From JAICSD01 sp963836665 (GTDB lineage: Bacteria > Acidobacteriota > Vicinamibacteria > Vicinamibacterales > 2-12-FULL-66-21), in assembly GCA_963836665.1 (NCBI GenBank), contig CAWIKL010000002.1, positions 930,001 through 994,000 of the forward strand: a DNA stretch of 64,000 nt. Reading direction: 5' to 3'. Below the pieces are notes generated by a model that was not told the origin of the DNA, made no database searches, and worked only from the letters and a program-made list of their open reading frames with translations. Both the position numbers and the translations under genes were made by a program. This document shows positions 27,132 through 35,844 of this stretch, piece by piece. The stretch's first letter is position 1. Each line of letters begins with the position of its first letter.

Positions 27132-27677
27132 CTACTTGGCGAGCTGTCCGCGGCGCAGTTGCTTGTACATCTGCAGCGCGTCGGCGATGATGCCGAGCGC
27201 GGCCTCGGGCCCGAGCAGATCCTCGACGATCACCTGCTTGTGCTCGAGCACCTTGTAGTCCTCGAAGAAGCGCCGCACCTGTCGGACGACGTGGCTCGGT
27301 AGCTGTGTCTTGTCGCGGTATTCGGAGTAGGCCGGATCGCGCACGCTGACGGCGAGGATCTTGTCGTCGATGCCCTTCTCGTCACGCATGCGCATCACGC
27401 CGATGGCGCGTGCCTCGACAATCGTCAGCGGAAACACCGGCTCCTGCCCGAGCACCAGCACGTCCAGCGGGTCGCCGTCGTCGCAGAACGTGCGCGGGAT
27501 GAAACCGTAGTCGGCCGGGTAGTAGACGGCGCTATAGAGCACGCGGTCCAGCCGGAGCAGCCCGGTCTCCTTGTCCAGCTCGTACTTGTTGGTGCTGCCC
27601 TTGGGAATCTCGATCACCGCGGGGAAGGCGGTGGTGATGACCGATTCGTCGATGTAGCAATCGTGCCAGGGATGCAT
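27132..27677 (-). CDS. ppa: Inorganic pyrophosphatase (family I)
   Basis: A 181-residue soluble pyrophosphatase that hydrolyses PPi to phosphate and drives biosynthetic reactions. The active-site segments IEIPKGSTNKYELDKETG, YPADYGFIPRTFCDDGDPLDVLVL and the DKILAV block carry the Mg-binding Asp residues of family I (D-G-D-P-L-D). It lies 16 bases downstream of crcB on the same strand. Because fluoride is a potent inhibitor of this enzyme class, pairing with a fluoride channel is meaningful. Confidence 0.96.
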   Translation of the reverse strand: MHPWHDCYIDESVITTAFPAVIEIPKGSTNKYELDKETGLLRLDRVLYSAVYYPADYGFIPRTFCDDGDPLDVLVLGQEPVFPLTIVEARAIGVMRMRDEKGIDDKILAVSVRDPAYSEYRDKTQLPSHVVRQVRRFFEDYKVLEHKQVIVEDLLGPEAALGIIADALQMYKQLRRGQLAK

Positions 27678-27693
27678 CTAGGAATTCCTGTCT

Positions 27694-28062
27694 TCAGCGC
27701 GCGGCGGCATAACCGGCAAAGACGGCGATGAGCCCGATGACCACCTGCAGCAGGACATTGGCCGCCGCGAGGCCGTGCTCGCCGCCGTGTTCGAGTGTCA
27801 GCGTGTCGAGCATGAAACTCGAAAACGTGGTGAACCCTCCGAGGATTCCCACGAAGACGAACGTGCGTGCGTTGGGCGACAGGTGCAGCTTGCCGCCTGC
27901 CATCAGTCCCGCCAGCACGCCGATCGCGATCGAGCCGATGACGTTGACGGTGGCGGTCGCATACGGCGTCGTCGTCTCGGTGACGCGGGCGAAGGCGATA
28001 TTGACCGAGTGACGCGCCAGCGAACCGAGCGCCCCGCCAAGGGCTACTGCAATCCAGGTCAT
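27694..28062 (-). CDS. crcB: Fluoride ion channel CrcB/Fluc
   Basis: A 122-residue four-helix membrane protein that works as an antiparallel dimer and releases fluoride. Family marks are GGALGSLARH near the N-terminus, the Asn motif TVNVIGSIAIG and GILGGFTTFSSFMLDT. ATG 28062 is preferred; GTG/ATG codons eight residues upstream are possible. A fluoride riboswitch was looked for in the 36-base gap to the upstream glycosyltransferase gene and is not there. The gene is followed by ppa, so both probably share the upstream promoter. Confidence 0.94.
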   Translation of the reverse strand: MTWIAVALGGALGSLARHSVNIAFARVTETTTPYATATVNVIGSIAIGVLAGLMAGGKLHLSPNARTFVFVGILGGFTTFSSFMLDTLTLEHGGEHGLAAANVLLQVVIGLIAVFAGYAAAR

Positions 28063-28098
28063 ATTCTTGGCGGCGGACTCCACCACGCTGCGGGTATT

Positions 28099-29715
28099 CT
28101 ACGGCAGCCAGCGCTCGGCACGCTGCGGCGGGCAGTTGGTCACGATCAACAGCTCACCCCACAGCTGCCGGCGCAGCCCCGAGCCGGATCGCCGCGTCCC
28201 GAGAACGGCATGGCGGTGAAAGAGATCGTGCATGGGGACGCCGGCGGCGGCGAGCGCCTGGTAATCGCGGCGCCGGATGATGACGTAGCGCGGGGCCGGA
28301 CTGTCGAGAAAGGCGGCGATGTCGCCCGGAGTGCTCAGTGGGGCGAGCGGCCGCTCGGCGTAGTAGCGCAGGCTGGCCCGCCACTGTTCGAGCTGGTAAA
28401 TGGCCGCCTGCGCCTCGTGCGGGGCATGTTTGCGGAGTGCTCCCGCGACGAGCGCGGTCGGCCTCAGGTTGTCGAGCACCGGCATGCCGACGCCCACGGC
28501 CGCGGCATACGTGGCCAGCAGCGCCAGCGTCAGCACGACCGGCCGGCGCGGCAGCCGCCAGTTGCCGTGCGCCGCACGCACCATGTAGGCGACGCCGCCG
28601 GCCGCCAGCGCCATGGGCAGCAGCACCGCGATGAGCGGCAGATCCAGATCCAGCTCGAACATGTAGACGATGGCGAACGTGCCAGAGACGACCAGCAGCG
28701 CGGCAAGGACGATGCCGGCGACGCGGACGGCGCGTCCGTGATCGCCGACGCCGTCGGCCGCGTCGTGCCACGCCTTCGACGCCAGCAGGCAGATGGCCGG
28801 CGCGGCCGGGAAGATGTAGTGATCGAGCTTGAACCGCGCCAGCGAGAAGAAGCCGACCACGACCGCCGTCCAGATCCAGAGCAGCCGCTCGGGCGTATCT
28901 GCCACGACGCGGCGGCGCGCCAGCTCGACGAGCCGGGCCACCGCGACGGCGCTCCACGGGAAGAAGCCGCCCGCGAAGGACCGCAAGTAGAATACATGAC
29001 TGATCGCGCGTGACGACCACGATTCCGGCTGCGTGAAGTAGTAGAGGTTGCCGGCCAGCACGTATCCCTGGACGAACGCGTCGCCGAAATGCGCGAACAT
29101 CCACAGGAACCAGGGAGATGCAGCCACGGCGGCAGCGGCCAGCCCCGCGATCCAATGCAGGCGTCCGACGCGCGCGCGCAGCTCGCCGCCGAGCGCCCAG
29201 GCGGTGCCGCAGAACAGGCCGATCAGCACTAGCGCGACCGGTCCCTTGATCATCACCGCCATCGACAGCAGCGCGTAGCCGAGCGCCTCGCGGCGCCGGC
29301 TGCCGGTCGACGACGCCTCGGTCAGGCAGGCGAGCGCCCCAAACAGGAACGCCGTGAAAACCATGTCGAAGAGCGCGATGCTGGCGAGCATGAACGTCGC
29401 CGGAATCGTCGCGAACATCACCGCGCCCCATTCGCCGACCGACTCGCCGAACATCCTGATGCCGGCGCGGCGGGTCGTCCAGAAGAGCGCCAGGGCGGCG
29501 AGCGCGCTCGGCAGCCGGACCGCGAATTCGGACGGCCCGAGCAGGAGCATCGATGCTCCCTGCAACCAGTGGAAGAGAATCGGCTTGTCGATGTAGGGAT
29601 GGCCGTCGAGCAGCGGTACCAGCCAGCTGTGAGCCCGCAGCATCTCGCGGGTCAGTTCCGCGTAATGCGCCTCGTCAGGGTCCATCAGGCTCGGATAACC
29701 AAGCCTCCAGAACAC
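28099..29715 (-). CDS. Dolichyl-phosphate-mannose-type glycosyltransferase (GT39/ArnT-like)
   Basis: A polytopic membrane protein of 538 residues or slightly more. Near the N-terminus it has MDPDEAHYAELTREML, the acidic DE motif of GT39/GT83 enzymes, then about ten membrane helices and a soluble C-terminal part. It uses a lipid-linked sugar donor to glycosylate lipid or protein at the periplasmic face. The start is uncertain: with GTG 29715 the first helix is cut short, while a CTG at 29745 directly after an in-frame stop would add YWAAIAWIVV and complete it. It lies upstream of crcB and ppa on the same strand. Confidence 0.88.
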   Translation of the reverse strand: MFWRLGYPSLMDPDEAHYAELTREMLRAHSWLVPLLDGHPYIDKPILFHWLQGASMLLLGPSEFAVRLPSALAALALFWTTRRAGIRMFGESVGEWGAVMFATIPATFMLASIALFDMVFTAFLFGALACLTEASSTGSRRREALGYALLSMAVMIKGPVALVLIGLFCGTAWALGGELRARVGRLHWIAGLAAAAVAASPWFLWMFAHFGDAFVQGYVLAGNLYYFTQPESWSSRAISHVFYLRSFAGGFFPWSAVAVARLVELARRRVVADTPERLLWIWTAVVVGFFSLARFKLDHYIFPAAPAICLLASKAWHDAADGVGDHGRAVRVAGIVLAALLVVSGTFAIVYMFELDLDLPLIAVLLPMALAAGGVAYMVRAAHGNWRLPRRPVVLTLALLATYAAAVGVGMPVLDNLRPTALVAGALRKHAPHEAQAAIYQLEQWRASLRYYAERPLAPLSTPGDIAAFLDSPAPRYVIIRRRDYQALAAAGVPMHDLFHRHAVLGTRRSGSGLRRQLWGELLIVTNCPPQRAERWLP

Positions 29716-29892
29716 GACGATCCAGGCGATTGCGGCCCAGTACAGTCAGACGTACGTACGCTGCCGACGCACCTCGCGAACTAGGCGCTGCAGGCATTGG
29801 CGCGACAAGATCTATCTCTCGATCTCCCCCCTGGCAATAGTTCCAGCGGTATAGTGTTAAGCTTCCGCCGCCAACGCGCACTCGGAGGATCG

Positions 29893-31137
29893 ATGCAGAG
29901 ACAAAAACTGTTCGTTGCCAGCTGCGTGTCGCTGGTCACCACGTCGATGGTCTTTGCCATCCGTGGCGACATCGAAGCCGCAATGAGCAGCACGTTCCAC
30001 ATCAACGCCAACCAGATGGGGACGATCTGGAGCCCGGCGTTCTGGGCCTTCACGATCGCCATTTTCATCAGCGGCGCCATCGTCGACGGCGTCGGCTTGC
30101 GCGCGCTGCACATCCTCTCGGCGATCGGCTACTTCATCGGCATCGCGCTCGTCCTGCTCGCACCCCACCCGACGGCCCCCGTCGCGGCGATCTTCGACAA
30201 CACCGGCACGACGATGCTGTATGCCGGCTTCTTCGTCATGGGACTGTCGCAGGGGCTGGTCGAAGGGGTGATCAATCCGCTGGTCGCGACCATCTACAGC
30301 GGCGAGAAGACGAAATGGCTCAATCGCATGCACGCCTGGTGGCCGGGCGGCCAGGTGATCGGCGGCCTGCTCGCCTTCGCGATGACGCAGATGTTCAACG
30401 CCAGCTGGCAGTTGAAGCTCTCGACCATCCTGGTGCCGGCGGCGATCTACCTCGCGATGGCGCTGTCGATGGAGTATCCGCAGACCGAGCGCGTCCAGTC
30501 GAACGTGTCGACCGGCGAGATGTGGGCGCAGATGGCCAAGCCGCTGTTCCTGCTCCTCTTCATCTGCATGTGGATGACGGCGGCGGCCGAGCTCGGACCG
30601 GATCAGTGGTTCCCGTCGGTGATGAGCGCGCTGGTGCCCAGGCTGCAGGGCGTGCTGTTCCTCGTCTATACCGCCGGCCTGATGTTCGTACTGCGGACGT
30701 TCGGCAGCAACATCGCGCACAAGAATCCCATCGGCACGCTCTTCATCTGCTCGATCCTGACCGGCATCGGCCTCTACTGGCTGGGCGGCCTGCAGCCGGG
30801 GACGAGCGCCCTGATGGCGTTCGCGGCGTCGACGGTGTTCGCCGTGGGCAAGAGCTACTTCTGGCCGACGATGATCGGCATCACCGCCGAGCAGTTCCCG
30901 CGCGGCGGCGCGCTGCTCATCTCGATCATGGGCGGCACCGGCATGCTGTCGGTGGCGGTGGCGCTGCCGTACATGGGCGCGCGCATCGACCATTACGGTC
31001 CGGGCTCAGCACTGCAGATGGTCGCTGTCCTCGGCGCCATCCTCGCCGTCATCTTCGGTGTGCTCTATGCCTGGTTCACGGCGCGCGGCGGCTATCGCGC
31101 GGTGGCACTGACGAAGAGTAGTACTGCGACCGCATAG
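29893..31137 (+). CDS. MFS transporter, sugar/unknown substrate
   Basis: A 414-residue protein with about 12 membrane helices. GGAGG at 29884-29888 precedes ATG 29893, so a longer in-frame extension from 29797 is rejected. A TATAGT box at 29850-29855 is a possible -10. It lacks a strong substrate signature; the segments MHAWWPGGQVIGG and GKSYFWPTMIGITAEQFPRGGAL are typical of an MFS group often encoded beside TIM-barrel sugar isomerases, and such a gene is immediately convergent here with a 62-base overlap. Sugar or sugar-derivative transport is inferred from this context. Confidence 0.85.
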   Translation: MQRQKLFVASCVSLVTTSMVFAIRGDIEAAMSSTFHINANQMGTIWSPAFWAFTIAIFISGAIVDGVGLRALHILSAIGYFIGIALVLLAPHPTAPVAAIFDNTGTTMLYAGFFVMGLSQGLVEGVINPLVATIYSGEKTKWLNRMHAWWPGGQVIGGLLAFAMTQMFNASWQLKLSTILVPAAIYLAMALSMEYPQTERVQSNVSTGEMWAQMAKPLFLLLFICMWMTAAAELGPDQWFPSVMSALVPRLQGVLFLVYTAGLMFVLRTFGSNIAHKNPIGTLFICSILTGIGLYWLGGLQPGTSALMAFAASTVFAVGKSYFWPTMIGITAEQFPRGGALLISIMGGTGMLSVAVALPYMGARIDHYGPGSALQMVAVLGAILAVIFGVLYAWFTARGGYRAVALTKSSTATA

Positions 31138-31996
31138 CCTTCAGGAAGTCCACCGACCGGGCGATCTCGTCGAGGCCGTTCATCCCGTCCTCGACCGAGA
31201 TCCACCCGGCGAACCCCGCTCCGGCCAGGCGGCTGAAAATCGCGTCGTAGTCGATCAGCCCCTTCCCCGTCTCGCCGTGCTGCAGCTTGGCCGAGTAGCC
31301 GAGCGATCCGTCGGCTTCTTTCAAGTCGTCGAGCGTCGCACCTTTCGCCAGCGATCGATCCGACGCATGCATCGTCACCACCCGCGGCAGGACTTTGTCG
31401 AGGAACGCGATCGGGTCGTAGCCGCCGACGATCGCGTTCGACGGGTCGTACTGGACCCCCAAGCGTGGTGACTCGATGCGCTGGAGGAGCTCGAGATACA
31501 CGTCCTCGGCCTGGGCGAATTCCGGGTGGCGCCAGGTGCTGTCCTTGTAGTGGTTCTCGAGACATAGCACGACGTCGTGCTGCTCGGCGTAGTCGAGCGA
31601 CCGCTCGATCCCTTCGACAGCCCAGGCGATGCCCTGCTGGCGCGTCACATCCGGGCGCCGCTGTCCGCTCAACGTGCGGCAGTGGCGGGCGCCAAACCGT
31701 ACGGTCAGATCGATCGCCGCCTTCTGCCGTTCCACTTGCCGCGCTCGCTCGACCGGATCCGGATGCGTGAAATCGGGCGAGAAGCACAGCATCGCCGTCT
31801 GCTGCCCGGTCTCGTCGCAGGCACGGACGGCTGCCGCGATCTCCGCGTCGCCGTGCATGAACCCGTCGTAGTGCTCGATGCCCTCGCCGCCAAGGCGCGC
31901 CGCGTCGCGGATCCACTGCACGTAGTCGCGCTCGCCACGCACGAAGTCGTCGAACCAGCACTTGGGGAACACACTGATGCGCGGGGCAACGGACAT
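31076..31996 (-). CDS. Sugar phosphate isomerase/epimerase family (xylose isomerase-like TIM barrel)
   Basis: A 306-residue AP-endonuclease-2-fold TIM barrel. Metal-ligand type segments are visible: CLENHYKD, GVQYDPSNAIVGGYDP, VVTMHASDR and WISVEDGMNG. The family includes epimerases of free or phosphorylated sugars and dehydratases, so the exact reaction is unknown. ATG 31996 starts at SVAPRISVFPKCWFD. The last 20 codons overlap the end of the convergent MFS gene, which is more than usual, but the main fold ends before that. Confidence 0.88.
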   Translation of the reverse strand: MSVAPRISVFPKCWFDDFVRGERDYVQWIRDAARLGGEGIEHYDGFMHGDAEIAAAVRACDETGQQTAMLCFSPDFTHPDPVERARQVERQKAAIDLTVRFGARHCRTLSGQRRPDVTRQQGIAWAVEGIERSLDYAEQHDVVLCLENHYKDSTWRHPEFAQAEDVYLELLQRIESPRLGVQYDPSNAIVGGYDPIAFLDKVLPRVVTMHASDRSLAKGATLDDLKEADGSLGYSAKLQHGETGKGLIDYDAIFSRLAGAGFAGWISVEDGMNGLDEIARSVDFLKAMRSQYYSSSVPPRDSRRAP

Positions 31997-32037
31997 CCGC
32001 GCAGGATACAACACGCGCGTGGCCGCGCCAGCCGCGC

Positions 32038-32092
32038 GCGTCAGTGCCGCGTCAGTGCCGCGTCAGGGCCGCGTCAGCGCCGCTTCAGCGGT
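32038..32092. repeat. 11-base minisatellite over the end of the HPS-like gene
   Basis: Five units of consensus GCGTCAGNGCC follow one another; the last is degenerate. The stop codon of the HPS-like gene (TCA at 32074-32076 on this strand) lies in unit four, and the final unit codes for its last residues. Because 11 is not a multiple of three, a change in unit number would alter the protein end. Confidence 0.8.
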
Positions 32093-32778
32093 GTTTCGCG
32101 GATCCTGCCGCAAATCTCCGCCAGGATGTCGTGCAGGCTGCTGCCCGCCGGCTTGAAATCGTTGGCGGCGATCACCAGCGGCGCGCCGAGGACGACCAGT
32201 GGCGCGCCGTGCGCCGGACAGTCGATCGCCTGTTGAATCGTCAGGCCTCCCACCGCCTGCACGGGAATCGAGACAGCGGCCGCCACCTCGTCGAGTTCGT
32301 CCATCGGGCTGAGGCCCGTGACCATGCGTCGCTCGTCGAAGCCGATGTGGTGGACGATGAAGTCGACGCCGAGTCCTTCCATCCAGTGCGCGCAGGCGAT
32401 GCGGTCGGCCGCGGCCAGGTTGTCCCCCATCACCTTGACGCCGTATTTCTGTCCCGCCTCGATCGATTTGCGGATCGTCGCCTCGTGCGCGCGCCCCATG
32501 ACCACGACGAGGTTGGCACCCGCCTTGGCCATCATCTCGGTCTCCAGGTAGCCGCCGTCCATGATCTTGAGATCGGCGACGATCGGATGATCGGGAAAGC
32601 GGGCGCGCAGCCGCTCGATGCCGCGGACACCGTGCGCGAGGATGAGCGGCGTGCCCGCCTCGAGCCAGTCGACGCCGGCGTCGACGGCGATTTCGGCCGT
32701 CTCCAGCGCCTCGTCGAGCGACGTCAGATCGAGCGAAATCTGGACGATGGGAAACCGCAGCGTGTCGAGGCTCGTCAT
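32074..32778 (-). CDS. Hexulose-6-phosphate synthase / 3-keto-L-gulonate-6-P decarboxylase family protein
   Basis: A 234-residue member of the orotidine-phosphate decarboxylase suprafamily. It shows WLEAGTPLILAHG, the catalytic ADLKIMDGGYLE (D-x-K-x-x-D) and VDFIVHHIGFDERR. The last block is closer to hexulose-6-phosphate synthase than to the HRSRDA type of gulonate decarboxylases, suggesting aldol addition or cleavage of formaldehyde with ribulose 5-phosphate. No partner isomerase (HxlB) is visible, so the substrate is open. The gene is upstream of the TIM-barrel isomerase gene on the same strand, 77 bases apart. Confidence 0.83.
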   Translation of the reverse strand: MTSLDTLRFPIVQISLDLTSLDEALETAEIAVDAGVDWLEAGTPLILAHGVRGIERLRARFPDHPIVADLKIMDGGYLETEMMAKAGANLVVVMGRAHEATIRKSIEAGQKYGVKVMGDNLAAADRIACAHWMEGLGVDFIVHHIGFDERRMVTGLSPMDELDEVAAAVSIPVQAVGGLTIQQAIDCPAHGAPLVVLGAPLVIAANDFKPAGSSLHDILAEICGRIRETPLKRR

Positions 32779-32819
32779 GATCGAAGGCGATCATACGCGT
32801 GAGCCAGCTACAATGACGC

Positions 32820-33365
32820 ATGCGCGACGTCGTCGTCCTGGTCGGAAGCCTTCGCACGGTATCGTTCAACCGCAAGACCGCACGTGCGCTGCAGGAGATC
32901 GCACAGGGGACGCTCTCGCTGGAGATCGTCGACATCGGCGGGCTCCAGCTCTACAACGACGAACTGGAAGCCGCCGTGCCCGACGCATGGACCACGTTTC
33001 GCGATCGCACCAGACGCGCCGACGCGGTGCTGTTCATGACGCCCGAATACAACCGCTCGGTGCCCGGGCTGCTGAAGAACGCCATCGACGTCGGATCGAG
33101 ACCGTCCGGAATGAGTGTGTTCAGCCGGAAGCCGGCCGCGGTGGTGAGCGTAACGCAGGGCGTCATGGGCGCGTTTGGCGCCAATCACCATCTCCGGCAG
33201 TCGCTGGTCTTTCTCGACATGCCGACGCTGCAGCAGCCCGAGGTCTACCTTGGCGGCGCGGCCAAGCTGTTCGATCAGGAAGGGCGTCTGATCAACGACG
33301 ACACGCGCGCGTTCCTGAAGAAGTTCGTCGACGCCTTCGCGGCGTGGATCGAGAAGACGCGTTGA
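32820..33365 (+). CDS. NAD(P)H-dependent FMN reductase
   Basis: A 181-residue flavodoxin-fold protein. GSLRTVSFNRKTARAL near the N-terminus is the FMN phosphate loop, and TPEYNRSVPGLLKNAIDVGSR is the second hallmark of the NADPH-dependent FMN reductase/ArsH/ChrR group. It reduces flavin or quinones using NAD(P)H. It is transcribed divergently from the HPS-like gene with about 40 bases between starts, and faces the ADOP permease gene. Confidence 0.93.
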   Translation: MRDVVVLVGSLRTVSFNRKTARALQEIAQGTLSLEIVDIGGLQLYNDELEAAVPDAWTTFRDRTRRADAVLFMTPEYNRSVPGLLKNAIDVGSRPSGMSVFSRKPAAVVSVTQGVMGAFGANHHLRQSLVFLDMPTLQQPEVYLGGAAKLFDQEGRLINDDTRAFLKKFVDAFAAWIEKTR

Positions 33366-33393
33366 CGCGGACAATGCCGGAGCTGAACTGCGG

Positions 33394-35844
33394 CTACTCG
33401 GTCCGTAGCGCGATCATTGGATCGACACGTGTCGCGCGGCGCGCCGGCAGGTAGCACGCCGCGAGCGCAATCATCGCCAACGTCACAGCGACGATGGCGT
33501 AGGTTAGCGGATCGGTCGGCTTGACGCCGTAGAGGAGGCGCGCCAGCAGCCGCGAGGCGGCGAAGGCGGCGGCGAGGCCGACCGCAACGCCGATTCCGGC
33601 GAGCGCCATGCCGCGCCTCACCACCATGGTCAGGATCGCGGTACGCCCGGCGCCCAGCGCCAGGCGCACGCCGATGTCCCGCGTGTCCTGTTCCACCGAG
33701 TAGGACATCAGGCCGTAAATGCCGATTGCCGCGAGCACCAGCGCGATCCCGCCGAAGATCGTCAACAACAGCATGCTGAAGTGCTGGCGCTCGATCGACG
33801 TGCCCACGACCGCCGCCATTGACTGCACGTGCGATACGGGGAGCTGGCCGTCGACGGCCAGGAACGCCTCCTGAATCGACGCGGTCAGCGGCGGCGAGAT
33901 GCCGGCGGTGCGCACGATCCAGGCCGCCGGAACGAGACTGTTGGCCAGCCTGGTGAGCGAGTCGGACATCTGTGCGACCGGCACGTAGACGACCGGCGGC
34001 GCCGCCTGATCGAGGCCGTTCTCACGGACGTCGGCCACGACGCCGACGATCTGCCGGGCCCCGTCCTCGAACTCCGGCCCGAGTCCCTTGCCGATCGTCA
34101 GCTGTTGGCCGATCGGATCGGCGCCGGGGAAGAACTTCTTCGCGAAAGCCTCGTTGACGAGGACCACCGGCGCAGTGCCGCCGGTATCGCGATCGGTGAA
34201 CACCCGGCCGCGCAGCAGCGGAACGCTCAGCGCGGAGAAGTACTCGGGCGTGACCGAGCGCCAGTCCTCGTCGCCGTGATACTGCGAGTCCCCCTGCAGC
34301 GGACGCCCCTCGATCCGGAACGGCAGATCGACGCCGCCTTCGGTCGGCAGGGTGATCGCCGTCGCGGTCGCCCGGACACCCGGCAACGCGTCGAGGCGCT
34401 GCGCAATCATCCGCTCGAGCGTCTCCACCTGCTTCGCGGTCGCGTACTTCGAGCCGGCGAGCGACGTCTTCAGCGTCAGCACGTTGACGGCGTCGAAGCC
34501 AGGGTGCACGTCGCGCAGGCTTGCGACGGTGCGGATGAGTAGCGTCGCGCCGACGAGCAGCATCAGCGCCAGGGCGATCTCGACGACTACGAGGACATCG
34601 CGGGTGCGGGCGGCGCGGCGGTTCGAGACGCCACGCCCGCCCGACTCCTTGAGCGAGGTGCTGACGTCGGCGCGCGACAGGTGCACCGCGGGGGCGAGGC
34701 CGAACAGCAGTCCGGTGACGAGCGCCACGGCCGCCATGAAGGCCAGCAGACGCCAGTCGAGGAGCGACGCCAGCAGGGGCGCGCCCGCAAGGTCGTCGGC
34801 ACGCGGCAGGCCCGCCGGGCTCAGCGACAGGAGGGCCCGCGCCCCCCACACCCCCGCGACGCAGCCGGCCACAGCACCGAGCGTCGACAGCAGCAGGCTC
34901 TCGATGAGGAGCTGCCCGACGATCTGCCCGCGGCCGGCGCCGAGGGCGGCGCGGATGGCGACCTCGCGCTGGCGCCCGGCGGCGCGCGCCAGGAGCAGGT
35001 TGGCGACGTTGGCGCAGGCGATGAGCAGGACGAGTCCGACGGCACCGAGCAGCACCAGCAGCGTCGGCCGCACGTCGCGCACCGCGATGTCCTGCATGCC
35101 GTAGACGCCTGCGTGCTCGTTCTCATCCATCCACTTCGGGTTGGCGCGGCGGAACTGGTCGCCAAGCAGCGTCATCTCGGCGCGCGCCTGCGCCACGCTC
35201 ACGCCAGGCTTGAGGTGCCCCGCGACCGACAGGTAGTGGCCCTGGTTGGTCGAGTTCGGGTCGGCCTGCAGCGGAATGTAGACCTCGGCCGGCGGCTCGG
35301 ACCGGAAGCGTGCACCCAGCACGCCGACGACGACGTAGGGGTCGCCGTTGAGCGAGATCGTCCGACCGACGATCGCGGGGTCGCCACCGAAGTGCGACTG
35401 CCACAGGCCGTCCGACAGCACCGCGACGCGCGGCCCGCCGACGCGATCTTCCTGGTCGCTGAACGTCCGTCCAAGCGCGGGCGACGCCCCGAACACGCGG
35501 AAATATGACGCCGACACGTGAATGCCCTTGACCTGCTGCGGCAAGCCGGCGCCGCTGAGGTTGAGGCCCGGGCCGGCAAAATCGTAGGCAGCGATCGCGT
35601 CGAGCGACTGGGCCTTCGCCGCGCTGAGATACTTGGGGATCGATTCTGCGCACGCGACACCTGACGGGAACTCGCGACAGATGCGCACCAGCCGGGTCGC
35701 GTCGGGATACGGCAACGGCTGCAGGAGGATCACGTTCACAACTGAGAAGATCGCGGCGTTGACACCGACGCCGAGCGCCATGGCGGCAACGGCAACCAGG
35801 CTGAACCGCGGATTCTTGAGCAGTGTGCGGATGGCGTATTTCAT
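33394..35844 (-). CDS. ADOP-type FtsX/MacB-like ABC permease
   Basis: An 816-residue permease with two FtsX repeats and two MacB_PCD periplasmic domains: N-terminal helix in LVAVAAMALGVGVNAAIFSVVN, a middle membrane block around LIACANVANLLLARAAGRQREVAIRAALGAGRGQI, and a C-terminal block with LGIYGLMSYSVEQDTRDIGVRLALGA and a tail PARRATRVDPMIALRTE. Proteins with this acidobacterial duplicated-orphan-permease layout usually lack their own ATPase gene, as here. The start ATG overlaps the stop of the upstream symporter gene in an ATGA, so translation is coupled. Function unknown. Confidence 0.93.
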   Translation of the reverse strand: MKYAIRTLLKNPRFSLVAVAAMALGVGVNAAIFSVVNVILLQPLPYPDATRLVRICREFPSGVACAESIPKYLSAAKAQSLDAIAAYDFAGPGLNLSGAGLPQQVKGIHVSASYFRVFGASPALGRTFSDQEDRVGGPRVAVLSDGLWQSHFGGDPAIVGRTISLNGDPYVVVGVLGARFRSEPPAEVYIPLQADPNSTNQGHYLSVAGHLKPGVSVAQARAEMTLLGDQFRRANPKWMDENEHAGVYGMQDIAVRDVRPTLLVLLGAVGLVLLIACANVANLLLARAAGRQREVAIRAALGAGRGQIVGQLLIESLLLSTLGAVAGCVAGVWGARALLSLSPAGLPRADDLAGAPLLASLLDWRLLAFMAAVALVTGLLFGLAPAVHLSRADVSTSLKESGGRGVSNRRAARTRDVLVVVEIALALMLLVGATLLIRTVASLRDVHPGFDAVNVLTLKTSLAGSKYATAKQVETLERMIAQRLDALPGVRATATAITLPTEGGVDLPFRIEGRPLQGDSQYHGDEDWRSVTPEYFSALSVPLLRGRVFTDRDTGGTAPVVLVNEAFAKKFFPGADPIGQQLTIGKGLGPEFEDGARQIVGVVADVRENGLDQAAPPVVYVPVAQMSDSLTRLANSLVPAAWIVRTAGISPPLTASIQEAFLAVDGQLPVSHVQSMAAVVGTSIERQHFSMLLLTIFGGIALVLAAIGIYGLMSYSVEQDTRDIGVRLALGAGRTAILTMVVRRGMALAGIGVAVGLAAAFAASRLLARLLYGVKPTDPLTYAIVAVTLAMIALAACYLPARRATRVDPMIALRTE

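Noticed and set aside
28063..28098. Possible fluoride riboswitch before crcB
   Set aside because: The gap is only 36 bases and has none of the conserved crcB-motif structure.
29751..29760. CGTACGTACG palindrome upstream of the glycosyltransferase
   Set aside because: A short dinucleotide-like palindrome with no repeat elsewhere and no clear promoter relation.
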